The notes: generated by a model from the letters alone, not told the origin. Counted from the first letter of the stretch, positions 33,412 to 42,514 are shown. The stretch: 64,000 nucleotides of DNA from Streptomyces sp. A0958 (GCF_004795035.1 NZ_SSBK01000025.1:1-64000); one strand, 5' to 3'. Program-made: numbers and translations.

Positions 33412-34431
33412 TCAGCGGGTCTGGGGGCGGCCCACCAGTTCCCGCAGGACGTCCTCCATCGTCACCATGCCCGCCAGCCGGCCGTCCTCGTCGAGCACCG
33501 CCGCCAGGTGCGTACGGCTGCGCCGCATCGCGGTCAGCGCGTCGTCGAGCGGAGTGGCCGCCCTGACCCGGGCGATCGGCCGCATCGAGCTGACCGGGAA
33601 CGGCATGTCACGCGGGATGACATCGAGGGCGTCCTTCACGTGGAGGTATCCGAGGATGCGCTGCTCGGCGTCCATCACGGGGAAGCGCGAGAACCCCGTC
33701 TCGTACGAGAGCCGCTCCAGCTCCTCGGGTGTCGCCCCGACCCGGATGTACATCACCCGGTCCACCGGCAGCACCACGTCCCGTACCGGCCGTCGGCCCA
33801 GTTCCAGCGCATGGTGCAGCCGCTCGGCCGCCCGGTCGTCGATCAGACCGGTGTCGCCGGCGTCCTTCACCAGCCGGGCCAGCTCGTCGTCCGAGAAGGT
33901 GGCCGACACCTCGTCCTTCGTCTCCACCCGCAGGATCTTCAGCAGCGCGTTGGCGAAGGCGTTGATCGCGAAGATCACCGGGCGCAGCGTCCGGGCCAGC
34001 GTCACCAGCGGCGGCCCGAGCAGCAGGGCGGTCCGTACCGGCTCGGCCAGCGCGATGTTCTTGGGCACCATTTCGCCCAGCAGCATGTGCAGATAGGTCG
34101 CCACCGACAGCGCGATCACGAACGAGATCGGATGGACCAGCCCGTGCGCCACCCCCACCGCGTCGAAGACGGGCTCCAGCAGATGCGCGATGGCGGGCTC
34201 GGCGACGATACCGAGCACCAGCGTGCACAGGGTGATGCCGAGCTGCGCCGCCGCGAGCAGCGCCGAGACGTGTTCGAGGCCCCAGATGACGCTGCGCGCC
34301 CGCCGGTCCCCCTCTTCGGCCTGCGGCTCGATCTGGCTGCGGCGTACGGAGATGAGGGCGAATTCCGCGCCGACGAAGAAGGCGTTCACGACGAGTGTCA
34401 GCAGACCGATGAAGAGCTGTACGACGGTCAT
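33412..34431 (-). CDS. CNNM/HlyC-CorC domain membrane protein (short)
   Basis: The product has 339 residues. The N-terminal DUF21 (CNNM) transmembrane domain occupies about 1-190 (FFVGAEFALISVRRSQIE; LGITLCTLVLGIVAEP; GEMVPKNIALAEPVR). Two CBS repeats follow (about 200-335; RFPVMDAEQRILGYLHVKDAL and THLAAVLDEDGRLAGMVTMEDVLRELVG). The transporter-associated C-terminal domain is absent, unlike in the upstream paralogue. CNNM proteins export Mg2+ or related cations. ATGA overlaps the end of the partner gene, so the two are made together and may form a heteromer. Confidence 0.88.
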   Translation of the reverse strand: MTVVQLFIGLLTLVVNAFFVGAEFALISVRRSQIEPQAEEGDRRARSVIWGLEHVSALLAAAQLGITLCTLVLGIVAEPAIAHLLEPVFDAVGVAHGLVHPISFVIALSVATYLHMLLGEMVPKNIALAEPVRTALLLGPPLVTLARTLRPVIFAINAFANALLKILRVETKDEVSATFSDDELARLVKDAGDTGLIDDRAAERLHHALELGRRPVRDVVLPVDRVMYIRVGATPEELERLSYETGFSRFPVMDAEQRILGYLHVKDALDVIPRDMPFPVSSMRPIARVRAATPLDDALTAMRRSRTHLAAVLDEDGRLAGMVTMEDVLRELVGRPQTR

Positions 34432-35765
34432 CGCTCACCCTCCGACGACTCGTGGGAGCCGGTCACCGGTGCGTGCAGCAGCGCCCGCGCGGCGCGGCGC
34501 CCGGAGGCGTCCACCACGTCGAGCCGCCAGCCGGCCAGCTCGATGGAGTCGCCCACGACGGGGATGCGGCCCACCTCCGTCGCGATCAGGCCGGCGAGGG
34601 TCTCGTAGGGGCCGTCCGGCACTCTCAGCCCGATCCTCTTCAGCTGGTCGGTGCGGGCGGCGCCGTCGGCCGACCACAGGACGCGTCCGTCGGCGTCCTC
34701 ACCGGCCGGCGCCAGGTCCGGCGTCTCGTGCGGGTCGTGCTCGTCCCGCACCTCCCCGACGACCTCCTCGACGATGTCCTCCAGCGTGACGACGCCCGCC
34801 GTGCCGCCGTACTCGTCGATGACGACCGCCATGGCGAGCTTGCCGGACAGCCGGTCGAGCAGCCGGTCCACGGTCAGGGTCTCCGGTACGAGCACCGGTT
34901 CGCGCAGCATCTCGGAGACCCGTTTGCGGGGCCGCTGCTCGGCGGGGATCGCCAGGACGTCCTTGATGTGGGCGACGCCGACCACGGTGTCGAGGCTGCC
35001 CCGGTACACGGGGAAGCGGGAAAGCCCGGTGGCCCGTGTCGCGTTGGCGACGTCCTCGGCGGTCGCGTCGACCTCCAGCGCGGTGACCTGGACCCGTGGG
35101 GTCATCACGTTCTCCGCGGTGAGTTCCGGCAGGTTGAGGGTACGGACGAACAGCTCGGCGGTGTCCGCCTCCAGGGCGCCCTGCTTGGCGGAGTGCCTGG
35201 CCAGCGCCACCAGCTCCTGCGGACTGCGCGCGGTCGCCAGCTCTTCGGCGGGTTCGAACCCGAAACGGCGCACGATCCGGTTGGCCGTGTTGTTGAGATG
35301 GCTGATGAAGGGCCGGAACACCGCCGTGAAGGCCCGCTGCGGGGTGGCGACGGTCTTCGCCACCGCGAGCGGTGAGGAGATGGCCCAGTTCTTGGGGACC
35401 AGCTCACCGACCACCATCAGGAACACGGTGGACAGGGCCGTACCGATGACGAGCGCCACGGACGACGCGACACCCGGCGACAGGCCGACGGCCTCGACCG
35501 GTCCCCGGATCAGCTTCGCGATGGACGGTTCGGAGAGCATGCCGACGACCAGGTTGGTGACCGTGATGCCGAGCTGGGCCCCGGACAGCTGGAAGGTGAG
35601 GCTGCGGGCGGCCTTCATGGCGCTCGCCGCACCGCGCTCGCCCTGTTCGACCGCTCTCTCCAGCTGCCCGCGCTCGACCGTGGTCAGGGAGAACTCCGCC
35701 GCGACGAAGGCGCCACAGGCGAGGGAGAGCAGTACCGCAACGAACAGCAGAAGCACTTCGGTCAT
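34428..35765 (-). CDS. CNNM/HlyC-CorC domain membrane protein (long)
   Basis: The product has 445 residues. It has a DUF21 membrane domain (FVAAEFSLTTVERGQLERAV; GAQLGITVTNLVVGMLSEPS; GELVPKNWAISSPLAVAK), two CBS repeats with LAMAVVIDEYGGTAGVVTLEDIVEEVVGEVRDEHD, and a CorC_HlyC transporter-associated domain at the C-terminus (IGLRVPDGPYETLAGLIATEVGRIP). It is the first gene of a two-gene operon with the shorter paralogue. The predicted role is cation (Mg2+/Co2+) efflux or homeostasis. Such tandem pairs are common in actinobacteria. Confidence 0.9.
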   Translation of the reverse strand: MTEVLLLFVAVLLSLACGAFVAAEFSLTTVERGQLERAVEQGERGAASAMKAARSLTFQLSGAQLGITVTNLVVGMLSEPSIAKLIRGPVEAVGLSPGVASSVALVIGTALSTVFLMVVGELVPKNWAISSPLAVAKTVATPQRAFTAVFRPFISHLNNTANRIVRRFGFEPAEELATARSPQELVALARHSAKQGALEADTAELFVRTLNLPELTAENVMTPRVQVTALEVDATAEDVANATRATGLSRFPVYRGSLDTVVGVAHIKDVLAIPAEQRPRKRVSEMLREPVLVPETLTVDRLLDRLSGKLAMAVVIDEYGGTAGVVTLEDIVEEVVGEVRDEHDPHETPDLAPAGEDADGRVLWSADGAARTDQLKRIGLRVPDGPYETLAGLIATEVGRIPVVGDSIELAGWRLDVVDASGRRAARALLHAPVTGSHESSEGER

Positions 35766-35935
35766 CGGTTCACCTCCGTCCCATGATCGGGCAGGGACTG
35801 GCTGACCGCGCGCGGTCGGCGGGTTCGGCTACTGGGAGGCTCGCCCATGGGCGGAGGCTCACACCTTTCGTCAGGGTCGGGAACGTTGAGCACCCATGGT
35901 AAAGGATCGGCAAAGTCGAGGTGTGTGACCGCCTC

Positions 35936-36355
35936 CTACAGCGGCTTCACCCAACGCCGCCAGTGGTCCTCGCGGTGGTAGCCGGCCGCCTGCCAGGCGT
36001 GGTGCGCGCGTTCGTTCTCCTCCAGCACCATGGCGTCCACCCGTCGGCCGCCCAGCGCGGCGAACCGCTGCTCCGCCGCGTCCAGCAGGGCGGTGGCGAT
36101 GCCCTGGCGGCGGTGATCCGGGTGCACGGCCAGCCGGTAGGCGGAGCACCGCCAGCCGTCGAACCCGGCGATGACCGTCCCCACCAGCGTGCCGTCGCGC
36201 TCCGCGAGCAGCAGCGCCTCGGGATCGCGGGAGATGAGGCGGGCCACCCCGTCGTGGTCGTCACTGATGCTCGTCCCCTCCGCCGCCGTACGCCAGAACC
36301 GCAGGACGGCATCGATGTCCGGCAGGGCGGCGTGGCGGATGCAGAGATCACTCAT
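35936..36355 (-). CDS. GNAT-family N-acetyltransferase
   Basis: The product has 139 residues. YRLAVHPDHRRQGIATALLDAAEQRFAALGG (about residues 73-103) contains the acetyl-CoA pyrophosphate loop HRRQGIA, and HHAWQAAGYHREDHWRRWVKPL is the usual C-terminal strand-helix. The substrate is unknown. The start is ATG 36355; the longer ORF adds four residues (MARP) upstream. It stands alone between two minus-strand genes. Confidence 0.88.
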   Translation of the reverse strand: MSDLCIRHAALPDIDAVLRFWRTAAEGTSISDDHDGVARLISRDPEALLLAERDGTLVGTVIAGFDGWRCSAYRLAVHPDHRRQGIATALLDAAEQRFAALGGRRVDAMVLEENERAHHAWQAAGYHREDHWRRWVKPL

Positions 36356-36421
36356 GGGGCGAGCCAATCAGAGGGCGGTCCCCCCGTGCGAGCGGATTCC
36401 CCACCGCCCGCGGGGGAAACC

Positions 36422-37705
36422 TCAGCGCAGGTGCACCGGCAGCGAGTCGATGCCGTAGACGATCGACAGCTTGCGGAAGGTGAGGTTGTGCGGCGGGACG
36501 GCGAGCCGCATGGCGGGGAACCGTCTGGCCAGGGCCGGGTAGACGGAGCGCAGCTCCATCCGGGCCAGTTCGGCGCCTATGCAGCGGTGGATGCCGTGCC
36601 CGAAGGCGAGATGGCCGGCCGGAGTGACCCGGTCCACGTCGAAGCCCCCGTCGTCCGTGACGTAGGCGGGGTCCCGGTTCGCGCCGCTCAGCGAGCACAG
36701 CACCATGTCGCCGCGCGGAATGACCACCCCGGCGATCTCGATGTCCTCGCGGGCGAACCGGGGGAAGGCGATCTGTACGGCGGAGACGTAGCGCAGCACC
36801 TCCTCCACGAACGGCGCCGTCACACTGTCGTCCGCCCGCAGCCGCCCCAGGACGTCCGGGTTCCGCAGCAGTACGAGGGAGCCGAGCGCGATCGTGCTCG
36901 CCGTGGTCTCGAACCCGCCGGTGAGCACACCGTCGGCGAGGCCCGCGAGTTCCTCGTCGTCGACGCTGTCCCCGTGCTCCCGCACGATCATGCCGAGCAG
37001 ACCGTCGCCGGGGTTGCGGCGCTGCGCCCTGACGACACCGCGGAAGTAGTCGAGCGAGGCGGACATGGCCCCGAAGGGCGCCGTCGTACCCGCGAACAGG
37101 TCGAAGCGGTCCATCGCCAGCTGCTGGAAGTCGGCCCGGTCCTCGTAGGGCACCCCGAGCAGTTCGCAGATGGTCAGGGAGGGAACGGGCAGCGCGAACG
37201 CGTGCACCAGGTCGACCGGTCCCGGCGCCGCCGCCATCGCGTCCAGGCGTTCCCCGACGATGGCGTCGATCCGGGGCGCCAGGCGGCGCAGCCGGCGCAT
37301 CGTGAACTCGGGGGTCAGGATGCGGCGCAGCCGCGTGTGCACCGGCGGATCGCTGAAACCCAGCCCGCCGGGGCTGTGTTCGGCGACTATGCCCGCGTTG
37401 CCCGCCAGGTGGGCGAAGTCGGTGCTGAAGCCCTCCGCGGAGCCGAGCACGGCCTTCGACTCCTCGTAGCCGGTGACCACCCATGCGTCCATGCCGAAGG
37501 GCAGCGCCACTCTGGAGACCGGCGCGCTCGCCCGTACGTCGGCCAGCCCCCGCACCGGGTCGAGGCCGTCCCTGCGCAGCGGCATCAGCAGTTGCTCGGG
37601 AAGCAGCTTCATCGTGGAGGACCCGAGCCCGTGCTTCTGAATCCTGGCCAGGTAGCTGCGTCCGAGCCTGGCGGTGAGGCGGGAACGGAACGTCGTCGTA
37701 CTCAA
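36422..37705 (-). CDS. Cytochrome P450
   Basis: The product has about 427 residues. The I-helix is GGFETTASTIALGS with Glu-Thr in place of Asp/Glu-Thr, the K-helix ExxR is EEVLRY, and the heme-binding loop is FGHGIHRCIGAELARME with the axial Cys. It resembles bacterial class I P450s of the CYP105/107 type that oxidise secondary metabolites or xenobiotics with ferredoxin. No ferredoxin or biosynthetic genes adjoin it. TTG 37705 is chosen because GGAG lies 5 nt upstream; GTG 37711 is equally in frame. Confidence 0.9.
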   Translation of the reverse strand: MSTTTFRSRLTARLGRSYLARIQKHGLGSSTMKLLPEQLLMPLRRDGLDPVRGLADVRASAPVSRVALPFGMDAWVVTGYEESKAVLGSAEGFSTDFAHLAGNAGIVAEHSPGGLGFSDPPVHTRLRRILTPEFTMRRLRRLAPRIDAIVGERLDAMAAAPGPVDLVHAFALPVPSLTICELLGVPYEDRADFQQLAMDRFDLFAGTTAPFGAMSASLDYFRGVVRAQRRNPGDGLLGMIVREHGDSVDDEELAGLADGVLTGGFETTASTIALGSLVLLRNPDVLGRLRADDSVTAPFVEEVLRYVSAVQIAFPRFAREDIEIAGVVIPRGDMVLCSLSGANRDPAYVTDDGGFDVDRVTPAGHLAFGHGIHRCIGAELARMELRSVYPALARRFPAMRLAVPPHNLTFRKLSIVYGIDSLPVHLR

Positions 37706-37858
37706 TGTCACTCCATGAGTCGTCGCGAGATCTGGTCGGTGGGCGCGTGCGGCGCCAGGACGTGGCCGACTGCGGTGACTTCGGCTACCTGACCAGGAAT
37801 TATGACCACTTGTTCGAGCAATGGAGTGACAGGGTGCGGAATACGTCACCGATGGGTC

Positions 37859-37919
37859 GGCGGGGCGGGGGGCGTACGGGCCCCGGCGGCTGCCGACGCC
37901 GCGGCCGGACCGCCCCGCC
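37859..37919. terminator. Long-loop inverted repeat after bioD
   Basis: Arms GGCGGGGCGG (37859-37868) and CCGCCCCGCC (37910-37919) with a GC-rich 41-nt loop, ending 6 nt from the bioD stop. It is probably the terminator of the minus-strand bio operon. Confidence 0.5.
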
Positions 37920-37924
37920 CGGCC

Positions 37925-38614
37925 TCAGCCCCGCGCCCGGTGCCCACCCAGCGGCGGTGCCAGCCAACTCGACGCCCGGGCCCGGAAGTCCGCAGGCGCG
38001 AGCGACCCAGCCCCCTCGGGCACGACACCCAGCAGCGGCGCGCCCGCGGCCACCGGCAGATCCGTCACATTGCAGCGCGCCGCCAGATCGGGGTCGGCCG
38101 GCATGCTGCCGATCACCACCCCGAGGCAGTCGAGCCCGCGGGCCCGCAGCGCCTCCGAGGTCAGGGCCGTGGAGTTCAGCGTGCCCAGCCCGGCCGGGGC
38201 CACCACCAGGACCGGAGCCGCCAGCAGCCGGGCCGCGTCCGCCAGGGTCGCGCCCCCGTCGTCGAACCGTACGAGCAGCCCGCCCGCCCCCTCGACCAGC
38301 ACCAGGTCGTGATCGACGGCCAGCTTCTCGGCCGCCTCGGCGATCTCGTACGGCCCCACCGGCGTCATCCCGGCCCGCCGGGCGGCCGTCGCGGGCGCCA
38401 ACGGCTCCGGGAAGCGGGCCAGTTCGACCGCCGTCACATGGGCGCCCGCCAGCCGTGCCACCTCGGCGGCATCGCCCGGCTCGCCCGGCTCCAGACCCGT
38501 CTGGGCCGGCTTGAGCACCGCCACCCGACGGCCCGCAGCCGCCGCCGCGACGGCCGCCGTCACGATCGTCTTGCCGATCTCCGTACCCGTACCCGTCACC
38601 ACCAGAACGCTCAC
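37925..38614 (-). CDS. bioD: Dethiobiotin synthetase
   Basis: The product has 229 residues. The enzyme closes the ureido ring of dethiobiotin from 7,8-diaminopelargonate, CO2 and ATP. The P-loop GTGTEIGKT (residues 7-15), substrate-binding KPAQTG and the VEGAGGLLV motif (about residue 113) are all present. GTG 38614 lies 1 bp after the bioA stop, so translation is coupled. It is the last gene of bioB-bioA-bioD. Confidence 0.92.
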   Translation of the reverse strand: MSVLVVTGTGTEIGKTIVTAAVAAAAAGRRVAVLKPAQTGLEPGEPGDAAEVARLAGAHVTAVELARFPEPLAPATAARRAGMTPVGPYEIAEAAEKLAVDHDLVLVEGAGGLLVRFDDGGATLADAARLLAAPVLVVAPAGLGTLNSTALTSEALRARGLDCLGVVIGSMPADPDLAARCNVTDLPVAAGAPLLGVVPEGAGSLAPADFRARASSWLAPPLGGHRARG

Positions 38615-38615
38615 G

Positions 38616-39920
38616 TCAGCCCTCCCGCGCCGCCGCGCACACGGCGCGGCAGATCCGTGCCACATCATCGTCACCGGTCACATACGGCGGCATGGTGTAC
38701 ACGAGGTCGCGGAACGGCCGCAGCCACACCCCTTCGCGCACCGCCGCCCGCGTCGCCGCCGCCATGTCCACCTCGTGGTCGAGCTGTACGACACCGATGG
38801 CGCCGAGCACCCGCACGTCGCGGACCGAAGGCAGTTCCCGGGCCGCCGCCAGCCCCTCGTCCAGTCCGGCCTCGATCCGCTTGATCTCCTGCTCCCAGTC
38901 CTGGCCGAGCAGCAGGTCGATGGAGGCGCAGGCCACCGCCGAGGCGAGCGGATTGCCCATGAACGTCGGACCGTGGGCCAGCACCGGCACCTCGCCGCGC
39001 GAGATCCCCTCGGCCACCTCGCCGGTGCACAGCGTCGCCGCCATCGTCAGATAGCCGCCGGTCAGCGCCTTGCCCACGCACATCACATCGGGCGAGACCC
39101 CGGCATGGCCGGCGGCGAACAGCTTCCCCGTACGGCCGAAGCCCGTCGCGATCTCGTCGAACACGAGCAGGACGCCGTACGCGTCGCACGCCTCGCGCAG
39201 CACGCGCAGATACGCGGGGGAGTGGAAGCGCATCCCGCCCGCCCCCTGGACCACCGGCTCCACGATCACCGCGGCCAGCTCGTCGGCGTGCCGCTCGATC
39301 AGCTCGCGCAGATGCGCCGCGTACGCGGGATCGGGCTCCGCGTCGTAACCGGCCGGTGGCTCGTCGGCGAAGACCTGGCGGGGCAGCGCACCCGACCACA
39401 GCTCGTGCATCCCGCCCTCGGGGTCGCACACCGACATCGGCTGCCAGGTGTCCCCGTGGTAGCCGCCGCGCCAGGTCAGCAGCCGCTTCTTGGCCGGCCG
39501 CCCGGCCGAGCGCCAGTACTGCAGGCACATCTTCACGGCCACCTCGACCGACACGGAACCCGAGTCGGCGAGGAAGACGTGTCGCAGCGGCTCCGGGGTG
39601 ATCTCCACCAGCCGGGCCGCCAGCCGGACGGCGGGCTCGTGCGTGAGCCCGCCGAACATCACATGGCTCATCCGGTCCAGCTGGCCGCGCGCCGCCTCGT
39701 TCAGCACCGGGTGGTTGTACCCGTGCACGGCGGACCACCACGACGACATCCCGTCGACCAACTCGTGCTGCCCGTGAGCCGGTTCGGCGAGGCGGAGCCG
39801 GACCCCGGACGCGGACTCCACGACCAGCGGCTCCTGCCGGCCCGGCATCGGCCCGTACGGATGCCAGACGTGCGCCCGGTCCAGGTCCCGGAGCGTGGCG
39901 GGGGGGAGCGGCTCAGGCAT
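38616..39920 (-). CDS. bioA: Adenosylmethionine-8-amino-7-oxononanoate aminotransferase
   Basis: The product has 434 residues and is the class III aminotransferase that makes 7,8-diaminopelargonate. The start is HVWHPYGPM; DGMSSWWSAVHGYNHP is the substrate-gating region. SGSVSVEVAVKM binds PLP phosphate, LLVFDEIATGFGRTG is the class III motif with the PLP Asp, and CVGKALTGGYLTMAA carries the Schiff-base Lys. The start ATG at 39920 overlaps the bioB stop by 8 bp. Confidence 0.94.
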   Translation of the reverse strand: MPEPLPPATLRDLDRAHVWHPYGPMPGRQEPLVVESASGVRLRLAEPAHGQHELVDGMSSWWSAVHGYNHPVLNEAARGQLDRMSHVMFGGLTHEPAVRLAARLVEITPEPLRHVFLADSGSVSVEVAVKMCLQYWRSAGRPAKKRLLTWRGGYHGDTWQPMSVCDPEGGMHELWSGALPRQVFADEPPAGYDAEPDPAYAAHLRELIERHADELAAVIVEPVVQGAGGMRFHSPAYLRVLREACDAYGVLLVFDEIATGFGRTGKLFAAGHAGVSPDVMCVGKALTGGYLTMAATLCTGEVAEGISRGEVPVLAHGPTFMGNPLASAVACASIDLLLGQDWEQEIKRIEAGLDEGLAAARELPSVRDVRVLGAIGVVQLDHEVDMAAATRAAVREGVWLRPFRDLVYTMPPYVTGDDDVARICRAVCAAAREG

Positions 39921-41142
39921 TGGGAGCGAGGTCCGTACCCGCGCCGCGGCGGCGGACCGCCACCAGGTCCGTGCGGGCGCCCGGCACCTGCGCGTCCTGC
40001 GTCTCCTGTGCGGCGGCGGGCGCGGTCTCCGCTTCCGGGGCCTCGCCGCAGGGCGCGCAGCCGCCGGAGTGCGAACCGCAGCCCTCCGCCTCCGGGGCGC
40101 AGCCGCCGGAGTGGGAGCCGCAGCCGGCGGCCGCGTCCGCACGGTGGCGGGGGAGCGTGGTCGTACCCGCGCCCTCGACCTCGAAACCGGCGTCCGCGAT
40201 CATGTCCAGGTCGGCCTGACCGGCCTGGCCCTCACTGGTCAGATAGTCACCCAGGAAGATCGAGTTCACCAGGTGCAGGGCGAGCGGCTGCATCGAGCGC
40301 AGATGCACCTCGCGCCCGCCCGCGAGCCGTACCTCCACGTCCGGGCAGACGAACCGCACCATCGCCAGGATGCGCAGACAGCGCTGCGGCGTCAGGTTCC
40401 ACTCCTTGGCGAGCGGGGTCCCCTCGAACGGGATCAGGAAGTTGACCGGAACAGAGTCCGGGTCCAGCTCGCGCAGGGAGAAGACGACGTCGACCAGATC
40501 GGCGTCGCTCTCGCCCATGCCCGCGATCAGACCCGAGCACGCGGAGAGGCCGGCGGCCTGCGCCTGGTGCACCGTGTCCACCCGGTCGGCGTAGGTGTGG
40601 GTGGTCGTGATCTCCCCGTACGTCCCCTCGGACGTGTTGAGGTTGTGGTTGTACGCGTCGGCGCCCGCCGACCGCAGCCGGTCGGCCTGGCCGTCGGAGA
40701 GCAGACCGAGGCAGGCGCACACCTCGACGCCCTCGTTCTGCTCCTTGATGGCCTCGATCGTCTGCGAGACCCGGTCGACGTCACGGTCCGTCGGGCCCCG
40801 GCCGCTGGCCACCAGGCAGACGCGCTTGGCGCCGCCGGCCACCCCGGCGGCGGCCGCCTTCGACGCCTCGTCGGGCTTCAGCCAGGTGTACTTGAGGATC
40901 TCGGCCTTGGAGCCGAGCCGCTGCGAACAGTACGAGCAGTCCTCGGGGCACAGCCCGGACTTCAGATTGACCAGATAGTTCAGCTTCACCCGCCGCCCGA
41001 ACCACTGACGGCGCACCTTGCCGGCCGCGGCCACCACATCGAGCAGTTCCTCGTCAGGGGTCGCCAGTACGGCGAGCGCTTCTTCACGGGTCGGCAGCTC
41101 GCGCCGCAGCCCCTTGTCCACCAGCGTGTTCAGGAGGTCCAT
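39913..41142 (-). CDS. bioB: Biotin synthase with Cys/His-rich C-terminal tail
   Basis: The product has 409 residues. This radical-SAM enzyme inserts sulfur into dethiobiotin. The cluster motif SGLCPEDCSYCSQ is near residues 62-74, and the YNHNLNTS and FLIPFEGTPLA signatures are present. The catalytic core ends near residue 330; a tail of about 75 residues follows with GCGSHSGGCAPEAE repeated as GCGSHSGGCAPCGE, unlike E. coli BioB (346 residues). The Cys/His-rich repeat could bind metal or feed sulfur. ATG 41142 is preceded by AAGGA at 8 nt. First gene of the bioBAD operon. Confidence 0.94.
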   Translation of the reverse strand: MDLLNTLVDKGLRRELPTREEALAVLATPDEELLDVVAAAGKVRRQWFGRRVKLNYLVNLKSGLCPEDCSYCSQRLGSKAEILKYTWLKPDEASKAAAAGVAGGAKRVCLVASGRGPTDRDVDRVSQTIEAIKEQNEGVEVCACLGLLSDGQADRLRSAGADAYNHNLNTSEGTYGEITTTHTYADRVDTVHQAQAAGLSACSGLIAGMGESDADLVDVVFSLRELDPDSVPVNFLIPFEGTPLAKEWNLTPQRCLRILAMVRFVCPDVEVRLAGGREVHLRSMQPLALHLVNSIFLGDYLTSEGQAGQADLDMIADAGFEVEGAGTTTLPRHRADAAAGCGSHSGGCAPEAEGCGSHSGGCAPCGEAPEAETAPAAAQETQDAQVPGARTDLVAVRRRGAGTDLAPNA

Positions 41143-41284
41143 GGCGTTGATCCTTACGTACGGCACCTCCCGGAGCCAAGGAGGATTCGGACAACAGAGT
41201 TCACGGAGGGTGTGTGCATTGCCACACCGTGGCCTGCCGTGCCCGCGGTTAGGGTCTGTGAGCTGCCTACAAAAGGGACCGCCC
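41143..41284. promoter_or_regulatory. Divergent bioB/bioF promoter region
   Basis: This 142-bp gap contains a perfect palindrome GCCAC-ACC-GTGGC at 41221-41233, a plausible bioF -10 TAGGGT (41250-41255), and the bioF ribosome site AAAGGGA. The palindrome is a candidate operator for a biotin regulator of the BioQ/TetR or BirA kind, but its sequence matches no operator I can name with confidence. Confidence 0.45.
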
Positions 41285-42427
41285 ATGTCCGCCACCCCGT
41301 TCGACTGGATCGACGACGAGGCGCGCCGGCGCGCGGACGCCGGGCTCGTGAGAAGGCTGCGGCCCCGGGACGCCGACGCGGAACTCCTGGATCTCGCGAG
41401 CAACGACTACCTCGGCCTGACCCGGCACCCCGAGGTGACCGGCGCCGCGGCCGGCGCGGCGCGCCACTGGGGCGGGGGAGCCACCGGCTCCCGTCTCGTC
41501 ACGGGTTCGACCGCGCTCCACGCGGAACTGGAAGGCGAACTCGCCGCCTTCTGCGGGTTCGAGGCGGCTCTCGTGCTCTCCTCCGGTTACGCCGCCAACC
41601 TCGCGGCTCTCACCGCGCTCGCCGGACGCGGCTCCCTCATCGCCTCGGACGCGGGCAACCACGCCTCCATCGTCGACGGCTGCCGGCTCTCCCGGGCCGA
41701 GACCACCGTCGTCCCGCACGCCGACCCCGAGGCCGTCCGCAAGGCGCTGCACGGCCATCCGGGCCGGAAGCTCGCCGTCACCGACTCGGTCTTCTCCGTC
41801 GACGGCGACGCCGCGCCGCTGGCCGCACTGGCCGACGCCTGCCGCGCGGAACACGCCGCACTCCTCGTGGACGACGCGCACGGTCTCGGAGTCCTCGGGG
41901 AGGGCGGGCGCGGCGCGCCCGCCGCCACCGGTCTCGCGGGCGGCGACGACATCGTCGCCACGCTCACCCTCTCCAAGTCCCTGGGCAGTCAGGGCGGCGC
42001 GGTCCTCGGCCCCGCCCGGGTCATCGACCACCTGGTCAACACCGCCCGCACGTTCATCTTCGACACCGGGCTCGCCCCCGCCGCCGTCGGCGCGGCGCTC
42101 GGCGCGCTGCGGCTGCTGCGCCGCGAACCGGAACGCGCCCTCAGGGCGCGTACGGTCGCCACCGCGCTGTACGAGGGACTGGCCTCGGCCGGTCTGAGTG
42201 CCGTGCGCCCCGACGCGGCCGTGGTCTCGGTACGCGCGCCCTCGCCCGACGCCGCCGTCCGCTGGGCCGCCGACTGCCGGGAGGCCGGCATGGCGGTCGG
42301 CTGCTTCCGGCCGCCGTCCGTCCCCGACGGCATCTCCCGGCTGCGGCTGACCGCCCGCGCCGACCTGACGGACGAGCAGATCGCGTGGGCGGTGGCGACC
42401 GTTCGGCGGACCGCTCCCCAGGCGTGA
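41285..42427 (+). CDS. bioF: 8-amino-7-oxononanoate synthase
   Basis: The product has 380 residues and is an alpha-oxoamine synthase joining pimeloyl thioester and alanine. ASNDYLGLTRHPEV (about residue 38), GSRLVTGSTALHAELE, LVDDAHGLGVLGEGGRG and TLSKSLGSQGG with the PLP Lys are all typical. It is divergent from bioBAD, so all four late biotin genes are within 4.5 kb; early genes (bioC/H/I/W) are not in the window. ATG 41285 follows AAAGGGA. Confidence 0.94.
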   Translation: MSATPFDWIDDEARRRADAGLVRRLRPRDADAELLDLASNDYLGLTRHPEVTGAAAGAARHWGGGATGSRLVTGSTALHAELEGELAAFCGFEAALVLSSGYAANLAALTALAGRGSLIASDAGNHASIVDGCRLSRAETTVVPHADPEAVRKALHGHPGRKLAVTDSVFSVDGDAAPLAALADACRAEHAALLVDDAHGLGVLGEGGRGAPAATGLAGGDDIVATLTLSKSLGSQGGAVLGPARVIDHLVNTARTFIFDTGLAPAAVGAALGALRLLRREPERALRARTVATALYEGLASAGLSAVRPDAAVVSVRAPSPDAAVRWAADCREAGMAVGCFRPPSVPDGISRLRLTARADLTDEQIAWAVATVRRTAPQA

Positions 42428-42514
42428 GGCTTCGTCTGCCCCAGGCGTGAGGTGCCGTCTGCCCCAGGCGTGAGGTGCCGTCCGCCTCAGGCGTGAGGCG
42501 TCGCCCGCCTCAGC
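42416..42514. repeat. Four tandem 23-bp repeats at the bioF 3' end
   Basis: Units of 23 bp beginning CCCCAGGCGTGAGG start at 42416, 42439, 42462 and 42485, with a partial fifth at 42508. The first contains the bioF stop codon. The last reads CCTCAGGCGTGAGG, a self-complementary 14-mer. There are no spacers, so it is not a CRISPR. It may act as a terminator or be a variable-number tandem repeat. Confidence 0.85.

Noticed and set aside
36422..37705. P450 as part of a secondary-metabolite cluster
   Set aside because: Neighbours are a GNAT protein and biotin genes; there is no ferredoxin, synthase or tailoring gene close by.
42416..42514. Possible CRISPR array
   Set aside because: The 23-bp units are directly adjacent with no spacers and there are no cas genes.
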